NCBI GenBank assembly: GCA_903970465.1
Contig: CAJCIO010000024.1
Span: forward strand, 1-45,549
From: Gammaproteobacteria bacterium
GTDB taxonomy: Bacteria > Pseudomonadota > Gammaproteobacteria > Pseudomonadales > Pseudomonadaceae
DNA: 45,549 bases
Direction of reading: 5' to 3'
The position numbers and the translations under genes are program-made. The notes below the pieces were generated by a model. The model was not told the origin of the DNA. It saw nothing but the letters and a program-made list of their open reading frames with translations, and searched no databases. Positions 17,258 to 26,768 of the stretch are shown piece after piece (position 1 is the first letter of the stretch; each line of letters begins with the position of its first letter).

Positions 17258-17598
17258 GCTCAGCCCTCATCAGTCGCGTTGGATGGAACGCTTGTCGAGG
17301 GAGAATTTAGGGCGCACAGGCATGCGCGCGCTTGGCTCTGGCGGACAACCGATTGGTTGAAACGGCCTGGCGTGCAAAGGTCTTTGCAACGGGATGGGTA
17401 TCGCGAATGCTCACAGCGCTCGTTGGCGTGGCATTCGGCCAAAGCGAAAGGACGTGACTGGGCCGGGATACTCGATTAGATTTCGCCGCAAATATTGTCA
17501 TGCTGACTCGGCGGTATGAACTCCGGCACGTCTGTGCCGTGGTGATTGATAGAACCGCCTGCGGATGAATCTTTTTTGGCCACTTCCATGGATTGAAG
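17258..17598. promoter_or_regulatory. Promoter region of the aldoxime/nitrile operon
   Basis: No gene is supported in these 341 nt between the 49-aa ORF and the divergent LprI-like gene. The near-perfect palindrome TGCAAAGG/TCTTTGCA at 17373-17388 is the best operator candidate, possibly for the AraC-type regulator at the other end of the operon. Promoter hexamers could not be assigned with confidence. Confidence 0.45.
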
Positions 17599-18012
17599 AT
17601 GAGACACAACATCAAACCACTCTGCCTTTTGCCGTTGATAGCCTGCCTGCTCACCCCGCTGGCCAATGCCGACGACTGTGACAACGCCACCACTCAAGGC
17701 GACATGAACGCCTGTGCCGGCCGCCAGTACCAGGCGGCCGACAAGCAACTCAATGCCGTTTACCAGCAGATTACCCAGCGCTTGAAAGACGATGCAGACA
17801 CTAAAAAACTGCTGGTCGGTGCTCAGCGCTCCTGGGTGGCTTTCCGAGATGCGGAGTGCGAGTTCGCGGCGTCCGGGGTGAGCGGTGGCAGCGTCTACCC
17901 GCTGATCCGCCTCAATTGCCTGACGGCGCAAACGGTGTCACGCACCACGGCACTCAAAGAGTATCTCAAGTGCCAGGAGGGCGACATGGGCTGCCCGGTG
18001 CCGGCGCAGTAG
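17599..18012 (+). CDS. Secreted LprI-like (DUF1311) protein
   Basis: A 137-aa exported protein with a signal peptide (MRHNIKPLCLLPLIACLLTPLANA, cut before DDCDN). A Cys-containing LprI/DUF1311 domain follows: MNACAGRQYQAADKQLNAVY, AQRSWVAFRDAECEFAA and IRLNCLTAQTVSRTTAL. Members include a mycobacterial lysozyme inhibitor, but most have no proven role. The ATG at 17599 is preferred; the upstream in-frame codon is TTG. It converges on the chemoreceptor gene, ending 16 nt from its stop. It is not obviously part of either neighbouring operon. Confidence 0.85.
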   Translation: MRHNIKPLCLLPLIACLLTPLANADDCDNATTQGDMNACAGRQYQAADKQLNAVYQQITQRLKDDADTKKLLVGAQRSWVAFRDAECEFAASGVSGGSVYPLIRLNCLTAQTVSRTTALKEYLKCQEGDMGCPVPAQ

Positions 18013-18028
18013 GCAGCGCGCCTGCAGA

Positions 18029-19654
18029 TCAGGTCTTGAACTGTTCAACCAGCTTGTTGAGGCTGACCGCCAATTGCGAAAGCTCTTGGCTGGCTGCCAA
18101 CGTTTGCTGGGTCCCCGCGCTGCTCTGGTCCGCGAGGTTGCGAATGCTCACCAAGGCGCGGTCGACCTCGCGTGCCACATGGGCCTGTTCCTCGGAGGCC
18201 GTGGCGATCTGCTGGTTGCGGTCATCGATCACCTGAACGGTGGCGGTGATCAACTTCAGCGACGCCCCGGCTTCGTCGGCGCTGCGCTGGGTGTTATGCA
18301 CCTCCCGCGTGCTGCTGCCCATCGACTCGACCACCTGCGAGGTGCCGGCCTGAATGGTCGAGATCATTTGTTCGATCTCCTGAGTCGCTGTTTGCGTGCG
18401 ATGGGCCAGAGCCCGCACCTCATCAGCCACCACCGCAAAGCCACGACCTTGCTCGCCAGCCCGCGCGGCCTCGATCGCGGCGTTCAATGCCAGCAGGTTG
18501 GTCTGTTCAGCGATCGCTCGAATCACGCTGAGTACTTTGCTGATGTCCTGTGCCTGTACGGCGAGCCCTTGTACCTGTTCTGAAGTGAGTTCCACGCGAT
18601 CCGTCAGGGTGCGCATGGCTTGCAGCGTTTCGCCGACCTTCTGATTGCCTGTTGCCGCTGCCTCGGTCGAGTCCTTGGCGGCTTGTGACGTTGAAGTGGC
18701 ATTGCGCGCGACTTCATCCACCGCTGCGCTCATCTGGTTCACCGCCGTAGCGGCCTGTTCGATTTCGCTGTTCTGCTGCTGCAAGGTGCGATTGGCACTC
18801 TGCGTAATGCTGTTCATGCTATGCGCGGCAGTTGTGAGCTGGGACGAAGAACCAGCGATTTGCTGAATCGTGGTCCGCAGGTTGGTCTGCATCAGTTGCA
18901 GGGCTTGCATCAGCTGCGCTGCCTCGTCTGATCCGTGGCTGTCGATGGTGCCGGTCAGGTCACTGCGCGAGATACGGGTCGCCAGCAGCAGTGACGTATT
19001 GATCGGGCGAGTGATGCTGCGGGTGAGCAGCACCGCCAGGAGCACGGTCAGCGCCAAGGCGATCAGCACCACGGTGATCACGACTGAAACGCTCTTGTCA
19101 TACACAGCCTGGGCGTTGACCCCGGCTTGGGTGGCCTGTCGGTTGTCGGCATCGCGCAGTGCGGTCAGTTGTTCCTGGTAGGCTGTAGCGTGCCGAGCTT
19201 GATCAGTGTTAGCGAAGAGCACAGCCTTGTCGTGGTCGCTGGCATCCAGTGCGACGATCTGGTCGAGGCCCGCCAGGTAGTTGTTCATGAACACCGCCGC
19301 CTTGTCGAACTTGATCACGTCTTGCGGCTCGTGCACGAAGTTGCGGCGATACACGTCGGTGCGCTCGTTCATCCGTTTTATCGCGGCATTGAGGTTGGTC
19401 AGTGCGGTCTGGTGTCCAGCTGGGTCGCTGGTCGCAAGCAGGCGGATACTTTCGAGCCGCGCGTGGAGCAGGGCGATTTGCAGGTCATCGCCGACCTGAA
19501 TGCTGGGTAGCAAACTTTTTTCTATCAGTTGTTCTGTCTCTCGCAACTGGTTGAGTTGCAGGTAGGCAAACACCCCAAGGGCAATCAAGAGGCAGGTGAT
19601 TGCCGCGAAACACAGCGACGCTCGAGGGGCTATGTTGATGGATCGAAGGTTCAT
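18029..19654 (-). CDS. Methyl-accepting chemotaxis protein, membrane
   Basis: A 541-aa receptor. TM1 (about residues 12-32, [20 protein letters not shown]) is followed by a periplasmic four-helix-bundle-like domain of about 150 residues, TM2 ([20 protein letters not shown]), HAMP, and a full signalling hairpin with the tip [20 protein letters not shown] and [16 protein letters not shown] placed the start at 19654, where GAGG lies 6 nt upstream; the open frame to 19957 adds unrelated residues. It lies between the LprI-like gene and the ArgE-like operon; the ligand cannot be told from sequence. Confidence 0.92.
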   Translation of the reverse strand: MNLRSINIAPRASLCFAAITCLLIALGVFAYLQLNQLRETEQLIEKSLLPSIQVGDDLQIALLHARLESIRLLATSDPAGHQTALTNLNAAIKRMNERTDVYRRNFVHEPQDVIKFDKAAVFMNNYLAGLDQIVALDASDHDKAVLFANTDQARHATAYQEQLTALRDADNRQATQAGVNAQAVYDKSVSVVITVVLIALALTVLLAVLLTRSITRPINTSLLLATRISRSDLTGTIDSHGSDEAAQLMQALQLMQTNLRTTIQQIAGSSSQLTTAAHSMNSITQSANRTLQQQNSEIEQAATAVNQMSAAVDEVARNATSTSQAAKDSTEAAATGNQKVGETLQAMRTLTDRVELTSEQVQGLAVQAQDISKVLSVIRAIAEQTNLLALNAAIEAARAGEQGRGFAVVADEVRALAHRTQTATQEIEQMISTIQAGTSQVVESMGSSTREVHNTQRSADEAGASLKLITATVQVIDDRNQQIATASEEQAHVAREVDRALVSIRNLADQSSAGTQQTLAASQELSQLAVSLNKLVEQFKT

Positions 19655-19751
19655 GAAAGCCTCGGGGGTGAGTGCGAAAAATTGTGCAACTTTTATTGGT
19701 TGTACAACTATCGGCCGAGGCGAGCGCAGCTTGAACTGCGCTCGACAATCC

Positions 19752-20900
19752 TCAGCTACGCAACGCCGCCACCAACCGCTCCAGCATCCGATCACAGCCT
19801 GCCAACTGCTCGACGCTGACAAATTCATCCGGCTTGTGCCCCTGATCCATGCTGCCCGGCCCGCAGACCACGGTCGGGATGCCGATGGCATCGAACAATC
19901 CACCCTCGGTACCAAATGCCACGGTGGTGAATTCGCTGGAGCCACAGCATTCGGCAATCAGCTTCGCCGCTTCACTGTGGACATCGGTGGCCAGGCCCGG
20001 ATAGGACGACAGCTCGGTAAAACGAATCCCGGTGGCGGCATTGACCGCTTGCATCTTCGGCACCACTTGCTCACGGGCGTAGGTCTGCAACTGTTGGACG
20101 ACGGCCTGAGCATCCTGGTCGGGCAGGGTGCGGATCTCGAAGTCGAAACGGCAGTCGGCAGGCACGATATTCAGCGCCTTGCCACCGCCGATCATGCCGG
20201 TCTGCACGGTGGAGAAGGGCGGGTCGAAGCGCGGGTCCTGCAGGTGGACGGCGCGCAGCGTGGAACCGATGCGGCCGAGCTCGCCGATCAGCTCGGCGGC
20301 GTATTCGATGGCGTTGACCCCCTGCGGCGCGTAGGCCGAGTGACACGCGGCACCGTGCACATCGCAGCGCATCGCCAGTTTGCCCTTGTGGCCGAGCACC
20401 GGCTTGAGCTCGGTGGGCTCGCCGATGATGCATAGCGCCGGCTTGTGCGGGCGTTGCTCCAGCTCGGCGAGCAGGCTGCGCACCCCCAGGCAGCCCACTT
20501 CTTCGTCGTACGACAGGGCGATATGCACCGGCATGCGCAGCGGTTCGGCCAGCAGCGCCGGCACGGCGGCCAGCACGCAGGCGATGTAGCCCTTCATGTC
20601 GGCGGTGCCGCGGCCGTACAGCTTGCCGCCTCGCTCGGTCAGTTCGAACGGCGGCACGCTCCACGGCTGGCCGTCGACCGGTACCACATCGGTGTGGCCA
20701 GACAACACCACGCCAGGGCGGTCGTCGACGCCGATCGTGGCGAACAGGTTGGCCTTGCTGCGCTCGTCATTGAAAATCAGTTCGCAAGGCACCTGATGCT
20801 CGTTGAGGTAATCGCGCACAAAGGCGATCAACTGCAGGTTGGATTCGCGGCTGGTGGTGTCGAAGCCGATCAGCGTGCTCAACAGTGCCTTGCTGTTCAT
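19752..20900 (-). CDS. argE: Acetylornithine deacetylase-like M20 amidohydrolase
   Basis: A 382-aa zinc hydrolase. Metal ligands are visible in [15 protein letters not shown] (His, with following Asp), [12 protein letters not shown] (bridging Asp), [13 protein letters not shown] (catalytic and ligand Glu) and [17 protein letters not shown] (last His). The sequence is close to ArgE, which removes acetyl from N-acetylornithine. As the last gene of a catabolic operon with DUF1028, AroQ-like, GST, RidA and FMO genes, it may instead deacylate a pathway-specific N-acyl compound (inference). Its ATG immediately follows the DUF1028 stop codon. Confidence 0.9.
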   Translation of the reverse strand: MNSKALLSTLIGFDTTSRESNLQLIAFVRDYLNEHQVPCELIFNDERSKANLFATIGVDDRPGVVLSGHTDVVPVDGQPWSVPPFELTERGGKLYGRGTADMKGYIACVLAAVPALLAEPLRMPVHIALSYDEEVGCLGVRSLLAELEQRPHKPALCIIGEPTELKPVLGHKGKLAMRCDVHGAACHSAYAPQGVNAIEYAAELIGELGRIGSTLRAVHLQDPRFDPPFSTVQTGMIGGGKALNIVPADCRFDFEIRTLPDQDAQAVVQQLQTYAREQVVPKMQAVNAATGIRFTELSSYPGLATDVHSEAAKLIAECCGSSEFTTVAFGTEGGLFDAIGIPTVVCGPGSMDQGHKPDEFVSVEQLAGCDRMLERLVAALRS

Positions 20901-21575
20901 TCATTCGTCTCCGGGTACGCCATAGCTGGGTGCCTGGGTCGGGTCCAGGGCGCGGGTCAGGTAGTCCTGCATCTGCGGGCTGTAATCGGCCCAGAGTCTG
21001 GCCAGTGCACCGACCGGATCCGCCTCGGCCCAATCGACGCGCAGGTCGATGATCGGCCAGCTCACGTCGCCCACCACCTTGAGTGCCGCCGAGTGCACCG
21101 GACCGGCTTCGCCACCCGCGGCCAGTGCGGCTTGCATCGCGGCGATCAGGCGATCGGCCAATGGCCCGCCGGTGGTCTCGAAGGTCTGCACCAGCACGTC
21201 GATGACACCGATGTCGGCCAGCATGTTGCCGGCGCCCACGCATTGCTCTCCGGCGACCGCATGATAGGTACCCAGGGTGTGGCTACCGCTGAAGAACGCC
21301 GTGTTGCCTTGGTGGTCGATGCTGGTGACCTGGCGGAACTGGCTGTAGCGGTCGTACTCCGGCACCGAGGCCAGCGCCCGTTCGGGCAGTACACCAGCGG
21401 CGAGTTTATCCAGCACGTAGGTGCCGATGGCGGGCAGGGTGATGTTTTGCGTCGACACCGCGCCCACGCCGGCACGCAACCAGGCGCAACGGGCACCCAC
21501 GGCGATGCTCGACGAGCTGACGGCGATGCCCAGCTGGCCGGTTTCGGCGCAGCGGCCGATGATGGAAAAGGTCAT
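20901..21575 (-). CDS. DUF1028 protein, predicted Ntn-hydrolase-like
   Basis: A 224-aa protein with the DUF1028 signature at the N-terminus (MTFSIIGRCAETGQLGIAVS, then ARCAWLRAGVGAVSTQN) and the middle motif GEQCVGAGNML. The family has an Ntn-hydrolase-type fold prediction but no established reaction. AGGA lies 8 nt before the ATG. The stop is directly abutted by the ArgE-like ATG, so the two are co-translated and may act on the same amide-type substrate (inference). Confidence 0.92.
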   Translation of the reverse strand: MTFSIIGRCAETGQLGIAVSSSSIAVGARCAWLRAGVGAVSTQNITLPAIGTYVLDKLAAGVLPERALASVPEYDRYSQFRQVTSIDHQGNTAFFSGSHTLGTYHAVAGEQCVGAGNMLADIGVIDVLVQTFETTGGPLADRLIAAMQAALAAGGEAGPVHSAALKVVGDVSWPIIDLRVDWAEADPVGALARLWADYSPQMQDYLTRALDPTQAPSYGVPGDE

Positions 21576-21906
21576 GGTGATAGGTCCTGTTCAGCTGGGC
21601 GGTGAATGAAAAACTGTCGCGGACAGAGCCCGCCCCCACAGAAGGTCGAGGAGCTGCCTGCCCTGTGGGACAGGGCTCTGCCCTGCAAGCTTTGGGCGAT
21701 CATGAGGTGGATCGACGGCATTGGTAAACAGGCTTTGCTGTAGCTGTGCCTCAGGATTTCCGATGCAGGCCTGATACCCCCTCCTTCATTGTCCGGGTCG
21801 TCGATATCCTGCTCCAGGCAAATGCGTACGCCGGGCATTCACGGCGCCAGCAAGTCCTGCGACTCTTCGAAACTGTCGAACTGGCTTTAGCGCACCAGGG
21901 TCGAGG
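21576..21906. other. 331-nt gap inside an operon, with REP-like hairpin
   Basis: The gap separates the AroQ-like and DUF1028 genes. It holds a REP-like inverted repeat (21624-21680). An 88-codon frame over 21572-21838 lacks a ribosome site and runs through the repeat, so it is not called. The gap may reduce expression of the two downstream genes. Confidence 0.5.
21624..21680. repeat. REP-like inverted repeat
   Basis: The arms CAGAGCCC...CCCACAG (21624-21641) and CTGTGGGA...GGGCTCTG (21663-21680) match at 16 of 18 positions around a 21-nt spacer. The arm ends resemble the CTGTGGGAGC part of Pseudomonas REP elements. Confidence 0.6.
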
Positions 21907-22380
21907 TCATGGCCGGAGCTGCTCTGGTGTCTGCTCTTGCGCGTCCTCCAGCAGCTCGGCCACGGCAGTCAGCGCCAGCCGATAGCCCAACGCGCCGAGG
22001 CCGGCGATCACCCCGGTGGCAGCCTTGGAGATGTAGGAGTGATGACGAAAGTGCTCGCGCTTCCAGATATTGCTCATGTGCGCTTCGATGATCGGGCCGT
22101 CGAATGCCAGCAGCGCATCGAGGATCGGCACCGAGCTGTAGGTCAGGCCGGCGGCATTGATGATCACCGCGTCGGCACGCAGGCGCGCTTCCTGAATCCA
22201 ATCCACCAGCACGCCTTCGTGGTTGCTCTGGCGAAACTCCAGGTGCAGACCCAGTGCGGTGGCGTGGCGCTGGCAGCGGGCTTCGATGCTGGCAAAGCTT
22301 TCGCTGCCGTAGGTGCCCTTGGTGTCCAGCCCGTAAAGGTTGGCGTTGGGGCCGTTAAGAAAAAACACGGTACGGGGCAT
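21907..22380 (-). CDS. aroQ: AroQ-like (type II dehydroquinase fold) with altered active site
   Basis: A 157-aa protein in register with type II 3-dehydroquinate dehydratase. Tyr24, Asn75, Asp88, Glu99, His101, Arg108 and Arg112 are at the classical positions (KGTYGS, IINAAG, IIEAHMSNI, REHFRHHSYIS). However, the essential flap Arg19 is Asp (YGLDTKGTYG) and the substrate-binding His81 is Tyr (GLTYSSV). It therefore probably does not act as an ordinary shikimate-pathway enzyme and may perform a related dehydration or hydration in this operon (inference). GGAG lies 6 nt before the ATG; it begins 16 nt after the GST stop. Confidence 0.85.
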   Translation of the reverse strand: MPRTVFFLNGPNANLYGLDTKGTYGSESFASIEARCQRHATALGLHLEFRQSNHEGVLVDWIQEARLRADAVIINAAGLTYSSVPILDALLAFDGPIIEAHMSNIWKREHFRHHSYISKAATGVIAGLGALGYRLALTAVAELLEDAQEQTPEQLRP

Positions 22381-22396
22381 GACGGGCTCCAAAGCG

Positions 22397-23011
22397 TTAT
22401 TCAAAAGGGCGGCTGGCGAGCATGGCCGGGTGCTGCTCGAACACGGCGAACCAGGCAGCGGTGGCGGGGTGCCCGGCGCGCCAGTCGAGGCTGGCGAAAC
22501 GGAAGTCCAGGTAGCCGAGGCCGCAGCCGAGGGTAATCAGGCCGATGTCATCGGGCACGGTGCTGAACTGTGCAACCTGGCGCTCGATGTCGGCCAGGGC
22601 GGCGCGCACCTTGGTCAATTGGCCGCTGGTCCAGGCGTCCCATTGCTTGTCGGCCGGGCGCGCCACGGCTTCGTAGCGCATCAGCATCGCGGCGTCCAAT
22701 AGCCCATCGCCCAGGGCCTGACGCGTCAGGCTGGTCCAGCGGCGCTGGCCTTCGCGGGGGAACAGTGCGCCACCGGCATAGCAATCGAGGTATTCACAGA
22801 TCACTCGACTGTCGTACAGCACCAGGCCCTCAGCGGTCTGCAGCGCCGGCACCTTGGCCAACGGATTGAAGGTGGCGATGCGTTCGTCGCGGTTGATCGG
22901 GTGGGCGGCCGAGGCGAGTTTCTCGATCTGTTCGGTAAGGCCCAGGCAATGGGCGGTGACCATGACCTTGCGCACGTAGGGCGAGGTCGAGGCGTAGTAG
23001 AGTTTGAACAT
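22397..23011 (-). CDS. Glutathione S-transferase family protein
   Basis: A 204-aa GST. The N-terminal thioredoxin-like domain begins MFKLYYASTSPYVRKVMVTA, with the likely catalytic Ser in the STSPYVRK loop. The glutathione-binding segments NPLAKVPALQTAEG and LYDSRVICEYLD follow, then an all-helical C-terminal domain. I start at 23011, where homology begins; an ATG at 23035 is also possible, and neither has a strong ribosome site. In the operon it suggests handling of an electrophilic intermediate made by the upstream flavin monooxygenase, or a cis-trans isomerisation (inference). Confidence 0.9.
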   Translation of the reverse strand: MFKLYYASTSPYVRKVMVTAHCLGLTEQIEKLASAAHPINRDERIATFNPLAKVPALQTAEGLVLYDSRVICEYLDCYAGGALFPREGQRRWTSLTRQALGDGLLDAAMLMRYEAVARPADKQWDAWTSGQLTKVRAALADIERQVAQFSTVPDDIGLITLGCGLGYLDFRFASLDWRAGHPATAAWFAVFEQHPAMLASRPFE

Positions 23012-23155
23012 TGGCAACCGTCCGGATGAGTGCATGACCCTGTAGCGAAGGGGCTTGCCCCCCGATTACGGCGTGTCAGGCAACGCGATGTGGTTGGGTC
23101 GATTTCTTGATCGATGCAGTGGCCATGGCCGCTCCGCTAGCGAAGGGCAAATGAT

Positions 23156-23581
23156 TCAGGCACCGGTCCAATCGTCCGGGATGACCGCGATCACGTCGAT
23201 TTCCATCAGCCATTCAGGCTGGCCGAGACCGGAAATCACCAACCCGGTGGAGATCGGGAATACGCCCTTGAGCCACTTGCCGACCACCTGGTACACCGGC
23301 TCGCGGTAGCGCGGGTCGATGATGTAGGTGGTGGTCTTGACGATGTGGGAGAGGTCGGAGCCGGCTTCTTCAAGCAGTTGCTTGACGTTTTTCATCGCCT
23401 GCTCGGCTTGGGCCCGCGGGTCGCCCAGGCCGACCAGGTTGCCGTCGAAATCGGTGCCGATCTGGCCACGGACATAGACCGTGTTGCCGGCGCGCACGGC
23501 CTGGCACAGGTCGTTGTCGAGGGACTGGTTGGGGTAGGTTTCTTTGGTGTTGAACATGCGGATGCGGGTATGGGTAGGCAT
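23156..23581 (-). CDS. RidA/YjgF-family protein
   Basis: A 141-aa member of the RidA superfamily (AVRAGNTVYVRGQIGTDFDG, QAEQAMKNVKQLLEEAG, and EPVYQVVGKWLKGVFPIST). RidA proteins hydrolyse reactive enamine/imine intermediates. The usual archetypal catalytic Arg of RidA is not evident near the C-terminus (ISGLGQPEWLMEIDVIAV), so it belongs to one of the divergent Rid subfamilies common in catabolic operons. It lies between the flavin monooxygenase and GST genes, consistent with handling an imine from amine oxidation (inference). Confidence 0.9.
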   Translation of the reverse strand: MPTHTRIRMFNTKETYPNQSLDNDLCQAVRAGNTVYVRGQIGTDFDGNLVGLGDPRAQAEQAMKNVKQLLEEAGSDLSHIVKTTTYIIDPRYREPVYQVVGKWLKGVFPISTGLVISGLGQPEWLMEIDVIAVIPDDWTGA

Positions 23582-23739
23582 GTCTGGCGTCTCTTCAAAG
23601 AGTGAATGGGTGGAGCTTCACATCGGCCCCGATAGGGCGATTCCGGCAGTTGCTCAGGCAGTGTTCAGGTAAAACCGAAGCCTGTGATGGATGCCCTCTC
23701 AGTACAGGGTTCGACAGGCTTGGGCGGAGCTGCTTGAGG

Positions 23740-24990
23740 TCACGACTTCTCGTACGCCTTGTACTCATTCTGCAACGTGATGTGGTCAGCGATGTACTTC
23801 GCGTCGTGCCACACGCCATAGATGAACGACGAGGCACGGTTCACCAGGTTTGGCAGCCCGAGAAAGTAGATACCGCTCTCGGCGCAGATGCCACGCTTGT
23901 GGAAGGGCTCGCCCTTGTCATCGAAAGCATTGACCTGCAGCCAGCTGAAGTCGAACTTGAAGCCCGTCGCCCAGAGGATGGTGGTGATGCCGGCCTCTGC
24001 CAGATCCAGGCTCAGCAGCGGGTGGGTGAGGCAGTCCGGATCGGGCAGCAGCTCCCAGGCTTCGGGTTCTGCCGGAAACGGCAGGCCGTTCGCCTCGATA
24101 TAGGCGTCGGCGTCACGCAGCACGTCGAAGTAGGCGCGGTCACCTTCGGCGATGTTATCCGCCAGGCCCGGCTGGAACGTCATGACGCCGTCCTTGCAGG
24201 ACTCGGTCAGGCCGACCAGGGTGATGCCCTGGTGGGCGAGGCGGCGGAAGTCCACGGTCTTGCCGCCTTCATAGCCACTGACCGCAAAGGCCACGTGCTT
24301 CTTTTTCGGGGTGATGCGCACTTCGTCCCACAGGCCCAGCGCGCCCAGCCACCAGCAATAGTCGCGGCCGCGGTAGGCACGGGGAGGGCGATAGTGCTCG
24401 CCCACCGAGAGGTAGACTTTCTTGCCGGCCTTTTGCAGCTCTTCGGCGATCTGCGAACCGGAAGCGCCAGCGCCGACGACCAGCACTGCGCCCTCGGCCA
24501 GTTGGCCAGGATTCTTGTAGCTCGATGAGTGCAGCTGCTCGACCTTGACGTGCTCGGCAACGAGGTTCGGCACCGCAGGGCGCTGGAACGGCCCGGTGGC
24601 AGCGACCACGTTGGCGGCTTCGATGATGCCGTCCGAGGTCGTCACCTTGAAGCCCGGACGCCCGACATGGCGCTCGACCTTGAGCACTTCGACGCCGGTG
24701 CGCACCGGTGCCTTGAGCATGGCGGCGTACGCTTCGAAGTAGTCCGCCATGCGCTCTTTAGGGGGGAACGCCTCGGGCGAAATACCGGAGAATTTCAAGC
24801 TCGGGAAGCGATCATGCCAGGCCGGGCCGTTGGCGACCAGGGAATCCCAGCGCTCCGAACGCCAGCGCTCGGCGATGCGGCTGCGCTCCAGCACGATGTG
24901 CGGCACACCCATCAGTGCCAGATGCTCGCTCATCGCGACACCCGCCTGGCCTGCGCCGACCACCAAGGTGTTGATTGTTTCAACTGACAT
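23740..24990 (-). CDS. Flavin-dependent monooxygenase (YUCCA/CzcO-like)
   Basis: A 416-aa class B type flavoenzyme. The FAD-binding GAGQAG is at residues 12-17, the FMO-like signature LHSSSYKNP at about 153, the NADPH-binding GAGASG at about 170, and the ATGF motif (LWATGFKFDF) near the C-terminus. It would use NADPH and oxygen to hydroxylate a soft nucleophile (N, S) or perform an oxidative decarboxylation as YUCCA enzymes do. AGGAAG lies 5 nt before the ATG. It is the first gene of the leftward operon and diverges from a LysR gene. Confidence 0.92.
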   Translation of the reverse strand: MSVETINTLVVGAGQAGVAMSEHLALMGVPHIVLERSRIAERWRSERWDSLVANGPAWHDRFPSLKFSGISPEAFPPKERMADYFEAYAAMLKAPVRTGVEVLKVERHVGRPGFKVTTSDGIIEAANVVAATGPFQRPAVPNLVAEHVKVEQLHSSSYKNPGQLAEGAVLVVGAGASGSQIAEELQKAGKKVYLSVGEHYRPPRAYRGRDYCWWLGALGLWDEVRITPKKKHVAFAVSGYEGGKTVDFRRLAHQGITLVGLTESCKDGVMTFQPGLADNIAEGDRAYFDVLRDADAYIEANGLPFPAEPEAWELLPDPDCLTHPLLSLDLAEAGITTILWATGFKFDFSWLQVNAFDDKGEPFHKRGICAESGIYFLGLPNLVNRASSFIYGVWHDAKYIADHITLQNEYKAYEKS

Positions 24991-25334
24991 ATGAGCTTCC
25001 TGGAAAGAGAACCTAAAGAAAATCGACCTTGATCGGTTGTGCCCAGGCCTGGGCAACGACAGCACGTCGGGAAGGCACAGGCGCCTTGCAGACTTCATTT
25101 ATCGACGTCCCCAGTGTGATCAAGCGACGGTCTTATAGGAATTCTGCTTTTTGAACGTAGAGCTTAGGAAAAACCGAACCCCGCGCTGAGAGCCCTGCGC
25201 GGATGACGGCAGCTTGTCGCACGCCGGCGGCTCGCGCGGGTCCCGGCATGAACCGTGCAACGTTGCCATGCATAGGGTAGTGCGGGTTTCTATCAGCGGT
25301 CGCTCGCTCGTTCGTTTTTGTTGTGGAGGGCGTA
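24991..25334. promoter_or_regulatory. Divergent promoter region, FMO operon / LysR
   Basis: This 344-nt region without a supported gene lies between divergently transcribed genes. It has the usual arrangement for a LysR regulator controlling its neighbour. I could not fix a T-N11-A site with confidence. Confidence 0.5.
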
Positions 25335-26312
25335 ATGCTCAGTCGTATCACTCAGCGCCAGCTGGAATATTTTGTCGCTTCCGGGGAGGCCGGCAGCATC
25401 AGCGCGGCCTCGGAGCGCATTCATGTGTCGTCACCGTCCATTTCGGCGGCAATCACCCACATGGAAGCCGAGCTGGGCATTCAGCTGTTCATTCGTCATC
25501 ACGCCCAAGGGGTGTCGTTGACTGCCGTCGGGCGCCAGGTGATGCAAGAGGCCAAGCTGATCCTCGAGCAGATGAGCAACCTGTACACCATTGCCTCCGA
25601 GTCCCTCAATACCGTGCGCGGGCCGCTGCGCGTGGGCTGCCTGCACTCGCTGGCGCCGATGATCACCCCCGAACTGGTGTTCGGTTTCGGGCGCGCCTTC
25701 CCCGGTGTGCGCATCACTCAGGTCGAAGGCGATCACGAGCAGTTGCTCGAAAAACTGCGCAACGCCGAGATCGATATCGCCCTGACCTACGACCTGGCCA
25801 GCAGCACCGACATCGACTTCCAGCCCCTGGCCAAGCTGCCGCCTTACGTGATGGTCGGCGATTACCACCCCTTGGCCCACCTGCCGGCCGTCAGCGTTCA
25901 GGACCTGGAGGCCTATCCCTTCGTGCTGCTGGATATCCCTTGGAGCCGCGAGTACTTCCTGAGCTTGTTCATCCAGGCCGGCATCACGCCGAATATAGTC
26001 ATGCGCTCCAGCAATCTGGAAACGGTACGCGCCATGGTCGGCAACGGCATCGGCTATACCATCGCCAACGCCCGCCCCAAGGGCAACTTGTCCCAGGACG
26101 GCAAGCGTTTGATCCGCATTCGCCTGGCGGGCGGCTTGCACCCACTGCAACTGGGCTATGCCACGGCCACCAACGCGCAATTGTCCCGCGTGGTGTCGGC
26201 GTTCACCGAGCGCTGCCGCATGTTCGTCTCGGACCAGTACATCCCCGGCATGGCAGCGCCGAGCTTCTACGACCCTCATGCGGTACGGACGCTGGATACG
26301 CCGAACGAGTAG
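25335..26312 (+). CDS. LysR-family regulator of the FMO/ABC region
   Basis: A 325-aa regulator with an N-terminal winged helix (LSRITQRQLEYFVASGEAGS, ASERIHVSSPSISAAITHME) and a co-inducer domain starting about residue 90 (GPLRVGCLHSLAPMITPELV). GGAGGG lies 4 nt before the ATG at 25335. It diverges from the flavin monooxygenase operon and reads toward the ABC transporter/dioxygenase operon. It could therefore coordinate both (inference from arrangement). Confidence 0.93.
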   Translation: MLSRITQRQLEYFVASGEAGSISAASERIHVSSPSISAAITHMEAELGIQLFIRHHAQGVSLTAVGRQVMQEAKLILEQMSNLYTIASESLNTVRGPLRVGCLHSLAPMITPELVFGFGRAFPGVRITQVEGDHEQLLEKLRNAEIDIALTYDLASSTDIDFQPLAKLPPYVMVGDYHPLAHLPAVSVQDLEAYPFVLLDIPWSREYFLSLFIQAGITPNIVMRSSNLETVRAMVGNGIGYTIANARPKGNLSQDGKRLIRIRLAGGLHPLQLGYATATNAQLSRVVSAFTERCRMFVSDQYIPGMAAPSFYDPHAVRTLDTPNE

Positions 26313-26768
26313 TGGCTGCACCACTCTCGACCAGGCAATCCCGTGGCCACTGCTCCGGATTGTCTCGCCCCAGGTGTACATCAGAAACGAATCTATGAGA
26401 TGAGCCGCAGCCTGCAGACTCAAGCAATGGGTGAGCTCAAGGATGATCCTGAAGACAGTGCACCAAAATGCATCGGTGAGACCCGGTCTGCATGCCGCAA
26501 TGATTTATTTTGGTGCGTGCTCCCTGGGCGAGCGGGGTTGCGCGTTCGGCGCCGAAGGCCTTGAAAGCTTCGCGGGCAGCGTCCGCTCGCACAGGGGATG
26601 AAATGGCTGAACGTCTGCATCGGATCTGCCTACTCACTGCTCCGGTTAATCCTAATTGACCGCAAGTGCCTCTCTCCACGAATCTCGTTTCATCGGTGCA
26701 CACCGTGAGGCGCGTTCGCACAAGACGCCCGGTTGCACATTCTGATTTTTTTGTTGAGCGCAGCGACG
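26313..26768. other. Intergenic region upstream of the ABC operon
   Basis: 456 nt with no supported gene. A REP-like half element (CTTCGCGGGCAGCGTCCGCT around 26569-26600) is seen. The promoter of the fused ABC gene should lie in the right part. No convincing operator seen. Confidence 0.4.

Noticed and set aside
21572..21838. 88-codon ORF between the AroQ-like and DUF1028 genes
   Set aside because: No ribosome site, unusual composition, and it runs through a REP-like inverted repeat.
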